A DNA stretch of 6,231 nucleotides from Candidatus Latescibacterota bacterium (GCA_030621255.1 JAUXHZ010000071.1:1-6231), one strand, 5' to 3'. Positions 1 to 6,231 are shown, numbered from the stretch's first letter. Numbers and translations: made by a program. Notes: generated by a model not told the origin, from the sequence alone.

Positions 1-6
1 TAACAA

Positions 7-80
7 CCTGAGGTTTGAGCCCGCGATTCAAAAAAAACAATTCTCCCCCCCAGGTAATTAGGAGAATAGGCTTAATCAGG
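7..80 (+). other. Composite inverted repeats (possible structured RNA)
   Basis: Three pairs of complementary segments nest in order. CCTGA (7-11) can pair with TCAGG (76-80). GAGCC (17-21) can pair with GGCTT (69-73) with one G-T wobble. ATTCTCC (40-46) pairs perfectly with GGAGAAT (61-67) around a 14-nt loop that contains part of a run of seven C. The nested order allows one long interrupted hairpin. I do not match it to a known RNA family. The window begins only a few bases upstream, so it may be the 3' part of a longer element. Folding was judged by eye only. Confidence 0.3.
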
Positions 81-91
81 TTTTGACAGAG

Positions 92-129
92 GAAGATTAG
101 CAGTAAAAGCATTAGTGAATCTAATCTTC
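92..129 (+). repeat. Inverted repeat, 9-bp arms
   Basis: GAAGATTAG (92-100) is perfectly complementary to CTAATCTTC (121-129) across a 20-nt spacer. A second arm, ATTAG at 111-115, can compete for the same CTAAT at 121-125 and would form a 5-bp stem with a 5-nt loop. The two pairings are mutually exclusive. The element sits between the structured segment at 7-80 and the palindrome at 139-162, and it could belong to the same transcript. Function is unknown. Confidence 0.4.
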
Positions 130-138
130 GGGACCAGT

Positions 139-178
139 AGGGCAGGTAGTACTACCTGCCCTTATCTATTATTATATG
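139..178 (+). terminator. Perfect 24-bp palindrome with T-rich tail, likely intrinsic terminator
   Basis: Bases 139-162 form a perfect palindrome with half-site AGGGCAGGTAGT, centred between 150 and 151. As RNA it would fold into a GC-rich stem of about 10 bp with a GTAC loop. It is followed by the T-rich stretch TTATCTATTATTAT, as expected of a rho-independent terminator for a + strand transcript entering from upstream. The tail is interrupted by A and C, so it is not a textbook U-tract. No T-run follows on the other strand, which argues against bidirectional use. The exact twofold symmetry also permits a protein operator. Confidence 0.5.
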
Positions 179-204
179 ATTTGGCGGTTGGAATTATTTC
201 TTTT

Positions 205-233
205 TTGACTTAATGTAAACAATGAATTAAGAT
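205..233 (+). promoter_or_regulatory. Putative sigma70-type promoter of the citrate lyase operon
   Basis: A -35-like TTGACT (205-210, five of six consensus bases) lies 17 nt from a -10-like TAAGAT (228-233, four of six). A T-rich stretch precedes the -35. Transcription would start near 240 and leave an untranslated leader of about 40 nt before the first gene. It lies downstream of the 139-162 palindrome, so the operon would be transcribed independently of upstream genes. This is judged from consensus matching only. Confidence 0.45.
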
Positions 234-267
234 TTGAGGGGGCCGCTAAAGCAGCACGAAGCTTAAT

Positions 268-276
268 GGAAGTGAG
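268..276 (+). promoter_or_regulatory. Ribosome binding site for the citDE fusion gene
   Basis: GGAAGTGAG lies immediately upstream of ATG 279 and partly matches AGGAGGTGA. The spacing is short but acceptable and supports this start. An ATG at 266 is out of frame. No other start with a clear ribosome site precedes the CitD homology. Confidence 0.5.
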
Positions 277-278
277 CT

Positions 279-1484
279 ATGAGTAGAATAAAAGAGACGC
301 TGACTGGAAGAGCAGGAAAGAAGAGTGATCTGCTTGTAAAAATTAAAGCTAAAGATAGTGGTAGGCTTTCCATCAGCATCGAAAGCAAAGTCATGCAGAT
401 GTTCGGCGGCAAGATAGAAGCTACTGTAAAGGAGACCTTGGAAACCCTTGGAGTTAAGCATTGCGAGATAGAATTAACCGATGATGGGGCCTTTGATTAT
501 GTGATTCAGGCGCGTATAGAGGCTGCTGCGAGAAGGTTATATGAGATTGAAGGCCCGGGTTGTCTGCCGGAAAGAAAGGTGCCCCGCCGGAAACCTCAGA
601 AAGAAAGGCTGCGAAGAACTCGTCTCTATATGCCGGGGAATGACCCTTCACTTATGTTTAACGGCGGCCTTTTTGGAGCGGATTGTGTAATATTTGATCT
701 GGAGGACTCGGTTGCCCCGTCTCAGAAAGATGCGGCAAGAGTTCTGGTCAGAAACACTTTGATGACAGTCGATTTCGGAGAAGCGGAAAAGATTGTAAGG
801 ATAAACCCACTTTCAACCGAATATGGAAGGCTTGATATTGAGATGATTCTACATGCCGGGCCGGACACGCTTCTTATACCAAAATCTGAGGAAGCAAGGA
901 ATATAACCGATGTTGAAAAGATCATGGCGGAAGTTGAGAAGAGAGAAAAGATCGAAGATGATATCCTTCTTATGCCGCTTATAGAAACTGCTGCCGGGGT
1001 TTTAAATGCGAGAGAGATAGCTTCCGCGAGCGACAGAATTGTCGCCCTTTGTTTTGGGGCCGAGGATTTTACGGCTGATATGGGTGTGCAGCGGACCCGG
1101 GACGGCAAGGAGAGTTTTGTGGCTCGCAGCCTGCTGGTTATTGGAGCGAGGGCGGCGGGAGTGCAGGCAATAGACACTGTGTTTTCTGATATCAAGGATA
1201 TTAAGGGGCTGGTTGAGAGCACCCGGGAGGCAATGGCATTAGGGTTTGTGGGAAAGGGTGTCATTCATCCTTCTCAAATAGAACCCGTGCACACTGTTTT
1301 TGCCCCTGATCCTGAGCGAATTGAATATGCCGGGAAGGTTGTTTCCGCTATTGAGAAGGCACGGGAAGAGGGAAGCGGGGTTGCAACAATAGGGAGCAAA
1401 ATGATAGATGCGCCAATAGAAAAAAGAGCGAGAAGAATTCTCGGCCTCGCGGAAGCGCTTGGGCTGATCGAAAAGAATGAATAG
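279..1484 (+). CDS. citDE: Citrate lyase acyl carrier protein (gamma) - citrate lyase beta subunit fusion
   Basis: The 401-residue protein joins two citrate lyase subunits that are normally separate. Residues 1-95 resemble CitD, the acyl carrier whose thiol arm holds the acetyl/citryl group; an E-x-KV-x-x-MFG segment (35-43) and the DDGAFDYVIQARIEAAARR region (68-86) match CitD's SVEKQFG and DKGALDC-RARxEA signatures. A basic linker follows (about 96-112). Residues 113-400 are CitE of the HpcH/HpaI aldolase superfamily, which cleaves citryl-ACP to oxaloacetate and acetyl-ACP. Visible CitE motifs are RLYMPGN (115-121), FDLEDSV (139-145), VRIN (173-176), PKSE (201-204), ETAAG (236-240), FGAEDFTADMG (259-269) and GKGVIHPSQI (325-334). 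It is a cytoplasmic enzyme. No frameshift is visible and both halves are full length. The usual attachment serine of CitD is shifted (KKSD at 14-17 against ESSD or ESGD). citF follows after 57 nt. The name citDE describes the fusion and is not an established symbol. Confidence 0.9.
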   Translation: MSRIKETLTGRAGKKSDLLVKIKAKDSGRLSISIESKVMQMFGGKIEATVKETLETLGVKHCEIELTDDGAFDYVIQARIEAAARRLYEIEGPGCLPERKVPRRKPQKERLRRTRLYMPGNDPSLMFNGGLFGADCVIFDLEDSVAPSQKDAARVLVRNTLMTVDFGEAEKIVRINPLSTEYGRLDIEMILHAGPDTLLIPKSEEARNITDVEKIMAEVEKREKIEDDILLMPLIETAAGVLNAREIASASDRIVALCFGAEDFTADMGVQRTRDGKESFVARSLLVIGARAAGVQAIDTVFSDIKDIKGLVESTREAMALGFVGKGVIHPSQIEPVHTVFAPDPERIEYAGKVVSAIEKAREEGSGVATIGSKMIDAPIEKRARRILGLAEALGLIEKNE

Positions 1485-1541
1485 GGTATAATTTATAGTA
1501 ATAGCAGGGGTTCACTGCGAAAAGAGACGGGGGTATGGGTC

Positions 1542-3086
1542 ATGAAGATGATCCGAAACGCGACAGGAAGAATGATCCCGGATGAAATTGACGGGAAGAA
1601 GCTTAAGCCTTTCAGAGGGGCGCACGAAGATCACGGCGGCGGCAGTAAAGCCGGGCCGCCTATTAAAGCAATTGTTGATTATAAAGATAAGCTGTGCTCA
1701 TCTCTTGACGAGGCGATTGATGCCTGTAATCTCAAAAATGGTATGACAGTGTCGTTTCATCACCATTTAAGAGATGGGGATTATCTTGGGAATATACTTA
1801 TTGACAAGTTTGCGGAAAGAGGGTTGAAGGACATTGTTGTGGCTCCCTCGGCGCTCTTTCCAGTTCACGAGCCAATGGTAAAACATATAGAAAACGGGGT
1901 AATTTCGCATATTGAAGGTTCTATGAATGGGGCGGTCGGAAGGGCCTGCTCCCTCGGTAAGATGAAAAAGGCGTGTGTGCTTCGTTCTCATGGCGGACGT
2001 TACAGGGCGATACAGGATGGGGACCTGCATATAGACGCGGCATTCATCGCGGCGCCGGTTGCAGATCCTCACGGGAATGCCAACGGGCAAAGCGGCCCTT
2101 CTGCGTGCGGGGTTCTGGGGTATTCGCTCGCCGACTCGCTCTACGCGGACCATGTTGTGGTTGTAACAGATAACCTTGTGCCATTTCCTAATTATCCCTG
2201 GATTATAAGAGGGGGGAATGTTGATCATGTTTGCCAGGTGGAAAAACTTGGAGACCCCGAAAAAATAGTATCGGGTACTACCAGGATCACGCGCAGTCCG
2301 GCCAGGTTGCTGATTGCGGAATATGCCGCCAGGGTTGTCAGGGACGCCGGGATTATGGATGAGCCGAATTTTTCCTTCCAAGCTGGTGCCGGGGGGGTTT
2401 CTCTTGCCTTTTTAAAGTACATAGGGGCAATCATGCGTGAGAAAGGCGTTAAGGCTGATTTCGCCAGGGGCGGATCAACCAAATTTATGGTGGACATGCT
2501 TGAAGAAGGGCTTATCGAATACATTGTTGACCTGCAGTGTTTCGATATACCCGCGGTAGAATCCGTCAGTAAGAATCCGAGGCATATTGAATCGGACCCT
2601 TTCACATCATATAATTACCACAACAAGGGTAACCTTGTTACCCGCGCGAAAACGGCGGTTCTCGGTGCGACGGAAGTTGACCTGGATTTTAACGTGAATG
2701 TGAACACCCATTCCGACGGATGGCTGCTTCACGGTATAGGGGGATTCGCGGATGTTTGTGACAGTGGGTGTACGATCATTGCCGCGCCTCTTCTTAGAGG
2801 CAGAGCGGCATCGATAGTTGACAGCGTTACCACTGTAACCTCGCCCGGCGAGTTGACGGATATAGTAGTTACTGAGCGGGGGATCGCGGTTAATCCGAGA
2901 AGGGAAGATCTTATTGAAAGACTGAAGGGCAGCGATCTTCCGTTAAAATCGATTGAGGAATTGAGACAAATAGCTGAGGAGTTCGCCGGTAAGGCAGAAA
3001 AACCTGAGTATGAAGATAGAATTGTCGCCCTGATAGAATATCGTGACGGAACAGTCATTGATACAGTAAAACAGTTAAAGGTATAG
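1542..3086 (+). CDS. citF: Citrate lyase alpha subunit (citrate:acetyl-ACP CoA/ACP transferase)
   Basis: The 514-residue protein has the usual length of CitF (about 510). CitF exchanges acetyl for citryl on the acyl carrier, giving citryl-ACP for the beta subunit and releasing acetate. Family-typical segments run through its length: N-terminal GRMIPDEI and KPFRGA (9-27), GMTVSFHHHLRDGDY (67-81), FPVHEP (106-111), RSHGGR (148-153), GDLHIDAAFIAAP (160-172), NANGQSG (179-185), SGTTRITRSPARLLIA (244-259), the glycine-rich GAGGVSLAF (282-290), ATEVDLDFNVNVNTHSDG (376-393), ERGIAVNPRREDL (445-457) and the C-terminal YRDGTVIDTVKQ (500-511). The start ATG 1542 has a G-rich ribosome site (GACGGGGG, 1526-1533). 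A second in-frame ATG two codons later cannot be excluded. It is probably co-transcribed with the citDE fusion, whose stop is 57 nt upstream. It is a cytoplasmic component of the lyase complex. It looks intact, with no missing block against the family as I recall it. Confidence 0.93.
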   Translation: MKMIRNATGRMIPDEIDGKKLKPFRGAHEDHGGGSKAGPPIKAIVDYKDKLCSSLDEAIDACNLKNGMTVSFHHHLRDGDYLGNILIDKFAERGLKDIVVAPSALFPVHEPMVKHIENGVISHIEGSMNGAVGRACSLGKMKKACVLRSHGGRYRAIQDGDLHIDAAFIAAPVADPHGNANGQSGPSACGVLGYSLADSLYADHVVVVTDNLVPFPNYPWIIRGGNVDHVCQVEKLGDPEKIVSGTTRITRSPARLLIAEYAARVVRDAGIMDEPNFSFQAGAGGVSLAFLKYIGAIMREKGVKADFARGGSTKFMVDMLEEGLIEYIVDLQCFDIPAVESVSKNPRHIESDPFTSYNYHNKGNLVTRAKTAVLGATEVDLDFNVNVNTHSDGWLLHGIGGFADVCDSGCTIIAAPLLRGRAASIVDSVTTVTSPGELTDIVVTERGIAVNPRREDLIERLKGSDLPLKSIEELRQIAEEFAGKAEKPEYEDRIVALIEYRDGTVIDTVKQLKV

Positions 3087-3147
3087 CCTGTTTGCAGGTT
3101 ATGTGAACGCGAAAAGTTTTGCCGGCGCTGATCTGTGAGAGATAATT

Positions 3148-6132
3148 CTAAAACAGCTTGTTAATCCCTATGGTCCACCTGAAATCCCACTTTTCATCAC
3201 CATCGACTATTGACGGATGGCTAAGATATATTGGAAACTCCGCTACAATTCCGAACAGGCTGATACCGATGCCAAAGTCGCTGATTCCGTCCTTGAATGT
3301 GCTGGAGGTGACCCCAGCCCTATGCATAGCCCCTATTTTGGTATTAGAAAGCTCCAAAAAGGGATTTTCGTCATATACACTGCCCCAGTCATAGAAAAGA
3401 TAGAGTTCCCGCTTCAGTATCATCGAAAGCTTTCTCGATAACGGGAGGGGGAATGGTAATTGCAGCTCCAGGTTTGAGGCAAAAATGCGCTTGAAATTCA
3501 GGGCGCAATCGAAATATCCCCGCAGGTTCGGGCCGCCGGATACTCTTATGTTATTATAATTATCCTTCCAGAAGGCGCCCTTGCTTCTTAGCCAGAAATA
3601 GTCTTCTCCGGCGAGAGCGCCGGCACCGCTAAGGCGGTATTTCTCCTGAAGGGGAGGGTCGATTGAGGTGTGGCCCGCAAAGAGTCTCATCCTCGGCTTG
3701 AATGGAAAGGGGAATCTGTTCGATGGCCAAAGCCTGGCATCAAGAGAGGTTTTTTCGTAATTATTTTTACTGCCCCAGAAAGAACGATCGAAACTGAACT
3801 TCAGGCTGGTCGCGAAGAGATCGGTTTGCGGCGAGACATATAGGCTGAGGCCGCTTCGGATATTTGCCCCTTTTTCATAAGTGTCGGGAAAGACGTAAGA
3901 TGAATTTCTCAACTCCTGGTATGCGAGCCGGAGGGAGAGGTGTTTTGGCACAGGGGTGGAGTAGTTTTCCCTGAGAATTTTGTTTAGTGTTATAGAAGCG
4001 CCTTGCCGGCCTTCCCTGTAGTATCCTCTCATATTAATCGAAGCGTCCCGGCCAAGGTAGCCAAGAGGGTGTTCGAAATCACCGTAGATATCGTATGTGC
4101 CGCTTTCAGCGCTATATAGCGACTGCAGGGTGAATTTGCGGTACATATTATCATAGCCGCCATTTAATCTAAGGCCGAATTTAGCGCCGTCGATATCGTT
4201 GTAAAAACCTATAGGGAGCCAGCGGAACTGGTAAGCGTCCGGAGGGTAATAGCTGTTTAAAGGATTGTCGAACGCGAGATCTCTTTTTCGCGGCTGATAG
4301 TTATCGAGCTGATATATATCTAGTATTTCATTTCCGGGATTTATAGCTGCCGATACAGGCTTCTTTTCAAAAATATAGCTCTTTTTTACCGATCTCGGCA
4401 TTCCATCAACACGTTTTGAGAGGCTGTTGCCATTCGCGAATCTAAAAACCAGTGAGACAGGAGTCATTAATTCGCCTTTACGTTCAATATGTACGCTGGT
4501 TTTGTACCCTTCATCCGTTCTTTCAACTTCAAAGCTTTCCAGTTTGAAATCGCATTCCTTTGTCGTATGTAACCACTGCTGGAATAGTTCCTCCAGCTCC
4601 ATCCCTGAGATTTCTTCACAGACGGAAAGAAAAGCCTCTTCATCAACATGTTTAAATTTCCATTTTTCAAAATATGCGTGGATTATTTTATCAAATGTTT
4701 CGGCGCCTGTGATATGGTGAAGATATCTTAGAAAGAGAGGAGCTTTCAGGTAGAGCATCGTTCTTGAGCTATTCTTAAATTCATGGTGGGGGGTGGCGAC
4801 ACGTTCCGCGTAGCCGGTGCGGTGAGCATTAATTACAGGTTTTGAAACCCCTTCCCATAGATTTCGTCTGTGAGAAGAAAGGAATCCGTCCTTTTCCCCG
4901 GGCTTGCCGGAAGGCCCGTAATGATCGTATGCGTAACGGAGCATCTGGTATTGAGTGAACCCTTCATCCATCCATGCCTCATAGCGTTCGTCATTTGCCA
5001 GCATCCCGTAGAAGTAGTTATGGCCAACCTCGTGCAGGATTAAATTTTCATCAGGGCTGCCATTCATAACGAGCATGGGGTATTCCATCCCTCTCTGCGT
5101 GGGAGAATCAACAATGCTTATCTGGGGGTATCCGTAGGGTCCGGCGAATTCTTCGAGCCACTGCATAGTCCTTAACCCCCGCGCGAGAACCGAATCTTGC
5201 CAGGCTTTGTTTGATTCTCTGTAGAAGCTCATGATGTGAATATCATGCCAGGTTGTATCTTGAACAACGAATTCAGGATTGGCAGACCAGGCAAAATCAT
5301 GAACCTTACGGGCGCGGAAATGAACAGTTTTATTTCCGGCTGAAACAACTTTCTCTATATTTTCCGTAGGAGCGGGAAATGAATCTTGTCTATTTTTTCC
5401 GGAACGATTCTTTTTCCAGCCGGGATCTCCCGATACCGGAACCCCCGTCGCGGCAATAACATATTTGTCCGGGAGCGTAATATAGATGTCGAAATTACAG
5501 AATTCACCGTAGAATTCTCCCTTTCTGAATTGATCCGGGTGCCAGCCATTTTTGTCATAAACAGCAATTTTGGGATACCATTGAGCAATATCGTAGTGAT
5601 CCTTTATATAACCGGCGCGGCCAAGCCTTTTTCTGATTTTTTCGTTAAATTCTATTTCAAATGTTGTTTTCCCGCCTGGAGGAAGGGGGGAAGGGAAATC
5701 AGCGGATAGTATCGTGCCTTCAACGCTAAAGTCGATTGTTTTGCCCGCAACTGTGAGTTTTGTAACATCTATCCATCCCCGTCTCGATTTTGTCAAACCG
5801 ACAAGAAAGTATTTTGTTCTCGGCATATAATCCCTAATGAGCTGAGAGGTTTTTTCCTTGTAAGCGTTTGGGTAGAGGTGAAAGAAGAATTGATTAAGAG
5901 TATCCGGGGAGTTGTTTGTGTAGATGATCGTTTCTTTGCCCGTGAGTGTGTGATTGTCGGTATCGAGGCTGACGTGTATATCGCAATCAACTTCCTGCTG
6001 CCAGTAAAGCTGCTCTGTGTCGGGATAATATGCCCCTTCCTGACTTGAGCTGGAGGAAGGGTTTATGGCTAGAAAAATAAATAGCAGAAGCGGGAAAAGG
6101 CCTTTTGATGTAGATGATCGAAAAATTTTCAC
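3148..6132 (-). CDS. Exported M1-family metallopeptidase with C-terminal Omp85-type outer-membrane barrel
   Basis: About 994 residues from the GTG at 6132. Residues 1-30 form a Sec signal peptide: basic start, hydrophobic core LFPLLLFIFLAI (12-23), then a Ser-rich cleavage region; no lipobox cysteine. About 45-235 is the N-terminal M1 beta-sheet domain. The catalytic domain (about 285-525) carries GMEYP (348-352) where M1 enzymes have GxMEN, the zinc motif HEVGH (367-371) with the third ligand Glu390 in WMDEGFT at the expected X18 spacing, and a likely catalytic Tyr461. About 525-613 is beta-rich and Ig-like. Residues about 620-994 look like an Omp85/BamA barrel: long lid loop with LRGY (870-873), FYDWG (913-917, the usual F-x-D-x-G strand), alternating strands and a final IGINKLF ending in Phe. 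A zinc peptidase anchored in or passed through the outer membrane is inferred; substrate unknown. The frame extends to a TTG at 6147, but GGAAGGA sits correctly before the GTG. It converges on citF and seems functionally unrelated to it. Confidence 0.85.
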   Translation of the reverse strand: MKIFRSSTSKGLFPLLLFIFLAINPSSSSSQEGAYYPDTEQLYWQQEVDCDIHVSLDTDNHTLTGKETIIYTNNSPDTLNQFFFHLYPNAYKEKTSQLIRDYMPRTKYFLVGLTKSRRGWIDVTKLTVAGKTIDFSVEGTILSADFPSPLPPGGKTTFEIEFNEKIRKRLGRAGYIKDHYDIAQWYPKIAVYDKNGWHPDQFRKGEFYGEFCNFDIYITLPDKYVIAATGVPVSGDPGWKKNRSGKNRQDSFPAPTENIEKVVSAGNKTVHFRARKVHDFAWSANPEFVVQDTTWHDIHIMSFYRESNKAWQDSVLARGLRTMQWLEEFAGPYGYPQISIVDSPTQRGMEYPMLVMNGSPDENLILHEVGHNYFYGMLANDERYEAWMDEGFTQYQMLRYAYDHYGPSGKPGEKDGFLSSHRRNLWEGVSKPVINAHRTGYAERVATPHHEFKNSSRTMLYLKAPLFLRYLHHITGAETFDKIIHAYFEKWKFKHVDEEAFLSVCEEISGMELEELFQQWLHTTKECDFKLESFEVERTDEGYKTSVHIERKGELMTPVSLVFRFANGNSLSKRVDGMPRSVKKSYIFEKKPVSAAINPGNEILDIYQLDNYQPRKRDLAFDNPLNSYYPPDAYQFRWLPIGFYNDIDGAKFGLRLNGGYDNMYRKFTLQSLYSAESGTYDIYGDFEHPLGYLGRDASINMRGYYREGRQGASITLNKILRENYSTPVPKHLSLRLAYQELRNSSYVFPDTYEKGANIRSGLSLYVSPQTDLFATSLKFSFDRSFWGSKNNYEKTSLDARLWPSNRFPFPFKPRMRLFAGHTSIDPPLQEKYRLSGAGALAGEDYFWLRSKGAFWKDNYNNIRVSGGPNLRGYFDCALNFKRIFASNLELQLPFPLPLSRKLSMILKRELYLFYDWGSVYDENPFLELSNTKIGAMHRAGVTSSTFKDGISDFGIGISLFGIVAEFPIYLSHPSIVDGDEKWDFRWTIGINKLF

Positions 6133-6136
6133 ATTA

Positions 6137-6145
6137 ATTCCTTCC
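6137..6145 (-). promoter_or_regulatory. Ribosome binding site deciding the GTG start of the M1-Omp85 gene
   Basis: On the - strand the sequence reads TTGGAAGGAATTAATGTG. The purine block GGAAGGA is about 5-6 nt before the GTG whose first base is 6132, which is normal Shine-Dalgarno spacing. The in-frame TTG at 6147 overlaps this block and has no purine-rich site of its own. The ATG embedded in AATGTGA is out of frame and stops at once. The GTG start also places a basic MKIFR ahead of the signal-peptide core. Confidence 0.7.
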
Positions 6146-6193
6146 AAACAAGTTTTGTGGCCAGAGCATATCGCATAAACGGTATCTAACAGT

Positions 6194-6224
6194 TATATAT
6201 CATCAAGTTATAACAGCTTTTCAA
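6194..6224 (-). promoter_or_regulatory. Weak promoter candidate for the M1-Omp85 gene
   Basis: On the - strand TTGAAA (6224-6219) could be a -35 element and TATATA (6199-6194) a -10 element, but the spacing of 19 nt is longer than ideal. The region is AT-rich. AGTTATA occurs twice on the + strand (6191-6197 and 6206-6212), and the second copy overlaps the 8-bp palindrome GTTATAAC (6207-6214), so an operator is possible. Only 84 nt of the upstream region is in the window. Confidence 0.25.
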
Positions 6225-6231
6225 ATATAAT

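Noticed and set aside
12..30. GGTTTGAGCCC looked like a tRNA T-loop
   Set aside because: The invariant C of the GTTC loop is T, and the flanking bases do not form a T stem.
2..61. Frame open from the window edge to a TAG at 59-61, possible tail of an upstream protein
   Set aside because: Only 19 codons, no recognisable motif, and it overlaps the inverted repeats; chance is sufficient.
61..80. AGAATAGGCTTA resembles the 3' conserved AGAA...GGCTTA of bacterial RNase P RNA
   Set aside because: The surrounding conserved segments of RNase P RNA (ACAGAA with three bases before GGCTTA, and the GATGAATG block) are absent.
722..1264. 180-codon reverse-strand open frame inside the citDE gene
   Set aside because: Antisense shadow of a well-recognised coding region; low-complexity Ser/Ile-rich translation without motifs.
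1487..1492. TATAAT between citDE and citF as an internal promoter
   Set aside because: No -35-like hexamer at 16-18 nt; the gap is short and cotranscription is simpler.
1767..2605. Reverse-strand open frames within citF
   Set aside because: They overlap the strongly conserved CitF frame and show no family features.
3087..3147. Terminator between the convergent genes
   Set aside because: CCTG-TTTG-CAGG at 3087-3098 gives only a 4-6 bp stem and lacks a T-run; AAAAGTTTT with GCCGGCGC nearby does not form a good hairpin. I see no convincing terminator for either strand.
5386..5709. + strand open frame of 107 codons opposite the M1 gene
   Set aside because: Shadow of the peptidase frame; no ribosome site or recognisable domain.
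5919..6120. Two copies of TGTAGATGATCG (5919-5930 and 6109-6120)
   Set aside because: Both lie in different codon contexts of the same gene; a 12-mer repeated once without other structure is compatible with chance.

Overview
The window carries three protein-coding genes. Two lie on the + strand and one large gene converges on them from the - strand. Base composition is moderate, and starts and Shine-Dalgarno sequences are bacterial. The - strand gene has a Sec signal peptide and a C-terminal outer-membrane beta-barrel ending in Phe, so the host must be a diderm (Gram-negative-type) bacterium. Citrate lyase points to an anaerobic or fermentative life style. The peptidase style (GMEYP, large periplasmic/surface M1 enzyme) would suit a lineage near the FCB group or one of its candidate phyla, but that placement is inference and I cannot fix the taxon.

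Region 1-278 has no convincing gene. It holds several inverted repeats, including a perfect 24-bp palindrome (139-162) followed by a T-rich stretch that looks like the terminator of something upstream. After it comes a plausible sigma70-type promoter (205-233) driving the + strand operon.

Region 279-3086 is a two-gene citrate lyase operon. The first gene is a fusion of the acyl-carrier subunit CitD (gamma) with the lyase subunit CitE (beta). The second is CitF (alpha), the citrate:acetyl-ACP transferase. Together they supply all three catalytic functions for citrate -> acetate + oxaloacetate from two polypeptides. The prosthetic-group and activation genes (citC, citX, citG) are not in the window. 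The serine expected to carry the phosphoribosyl-dephospho-CoA arm appears shifted by one position.

Region 3148-6132 (- strand) encodes a ~994-residue exported protein: signal peptide, M1-family zinc aminopeptidase-like module with HEXXH-X18-E, a beta-rich Ig-like domain, then a ~375-residue C-terminal domain with Omp85/BamA-type barrel hallmarks (LRGY lid-loop motif, F-x-D-x-G strand motif, terminal Phe). This peptidase-Omp85 chimera is the most unusual item in the window. It has no evident functional link with citrate lyase. The convergent intergenic gap (3087-3147) has no strong terminator, and 6148-6231 holds a weak promoter candidate for the - strand gene.
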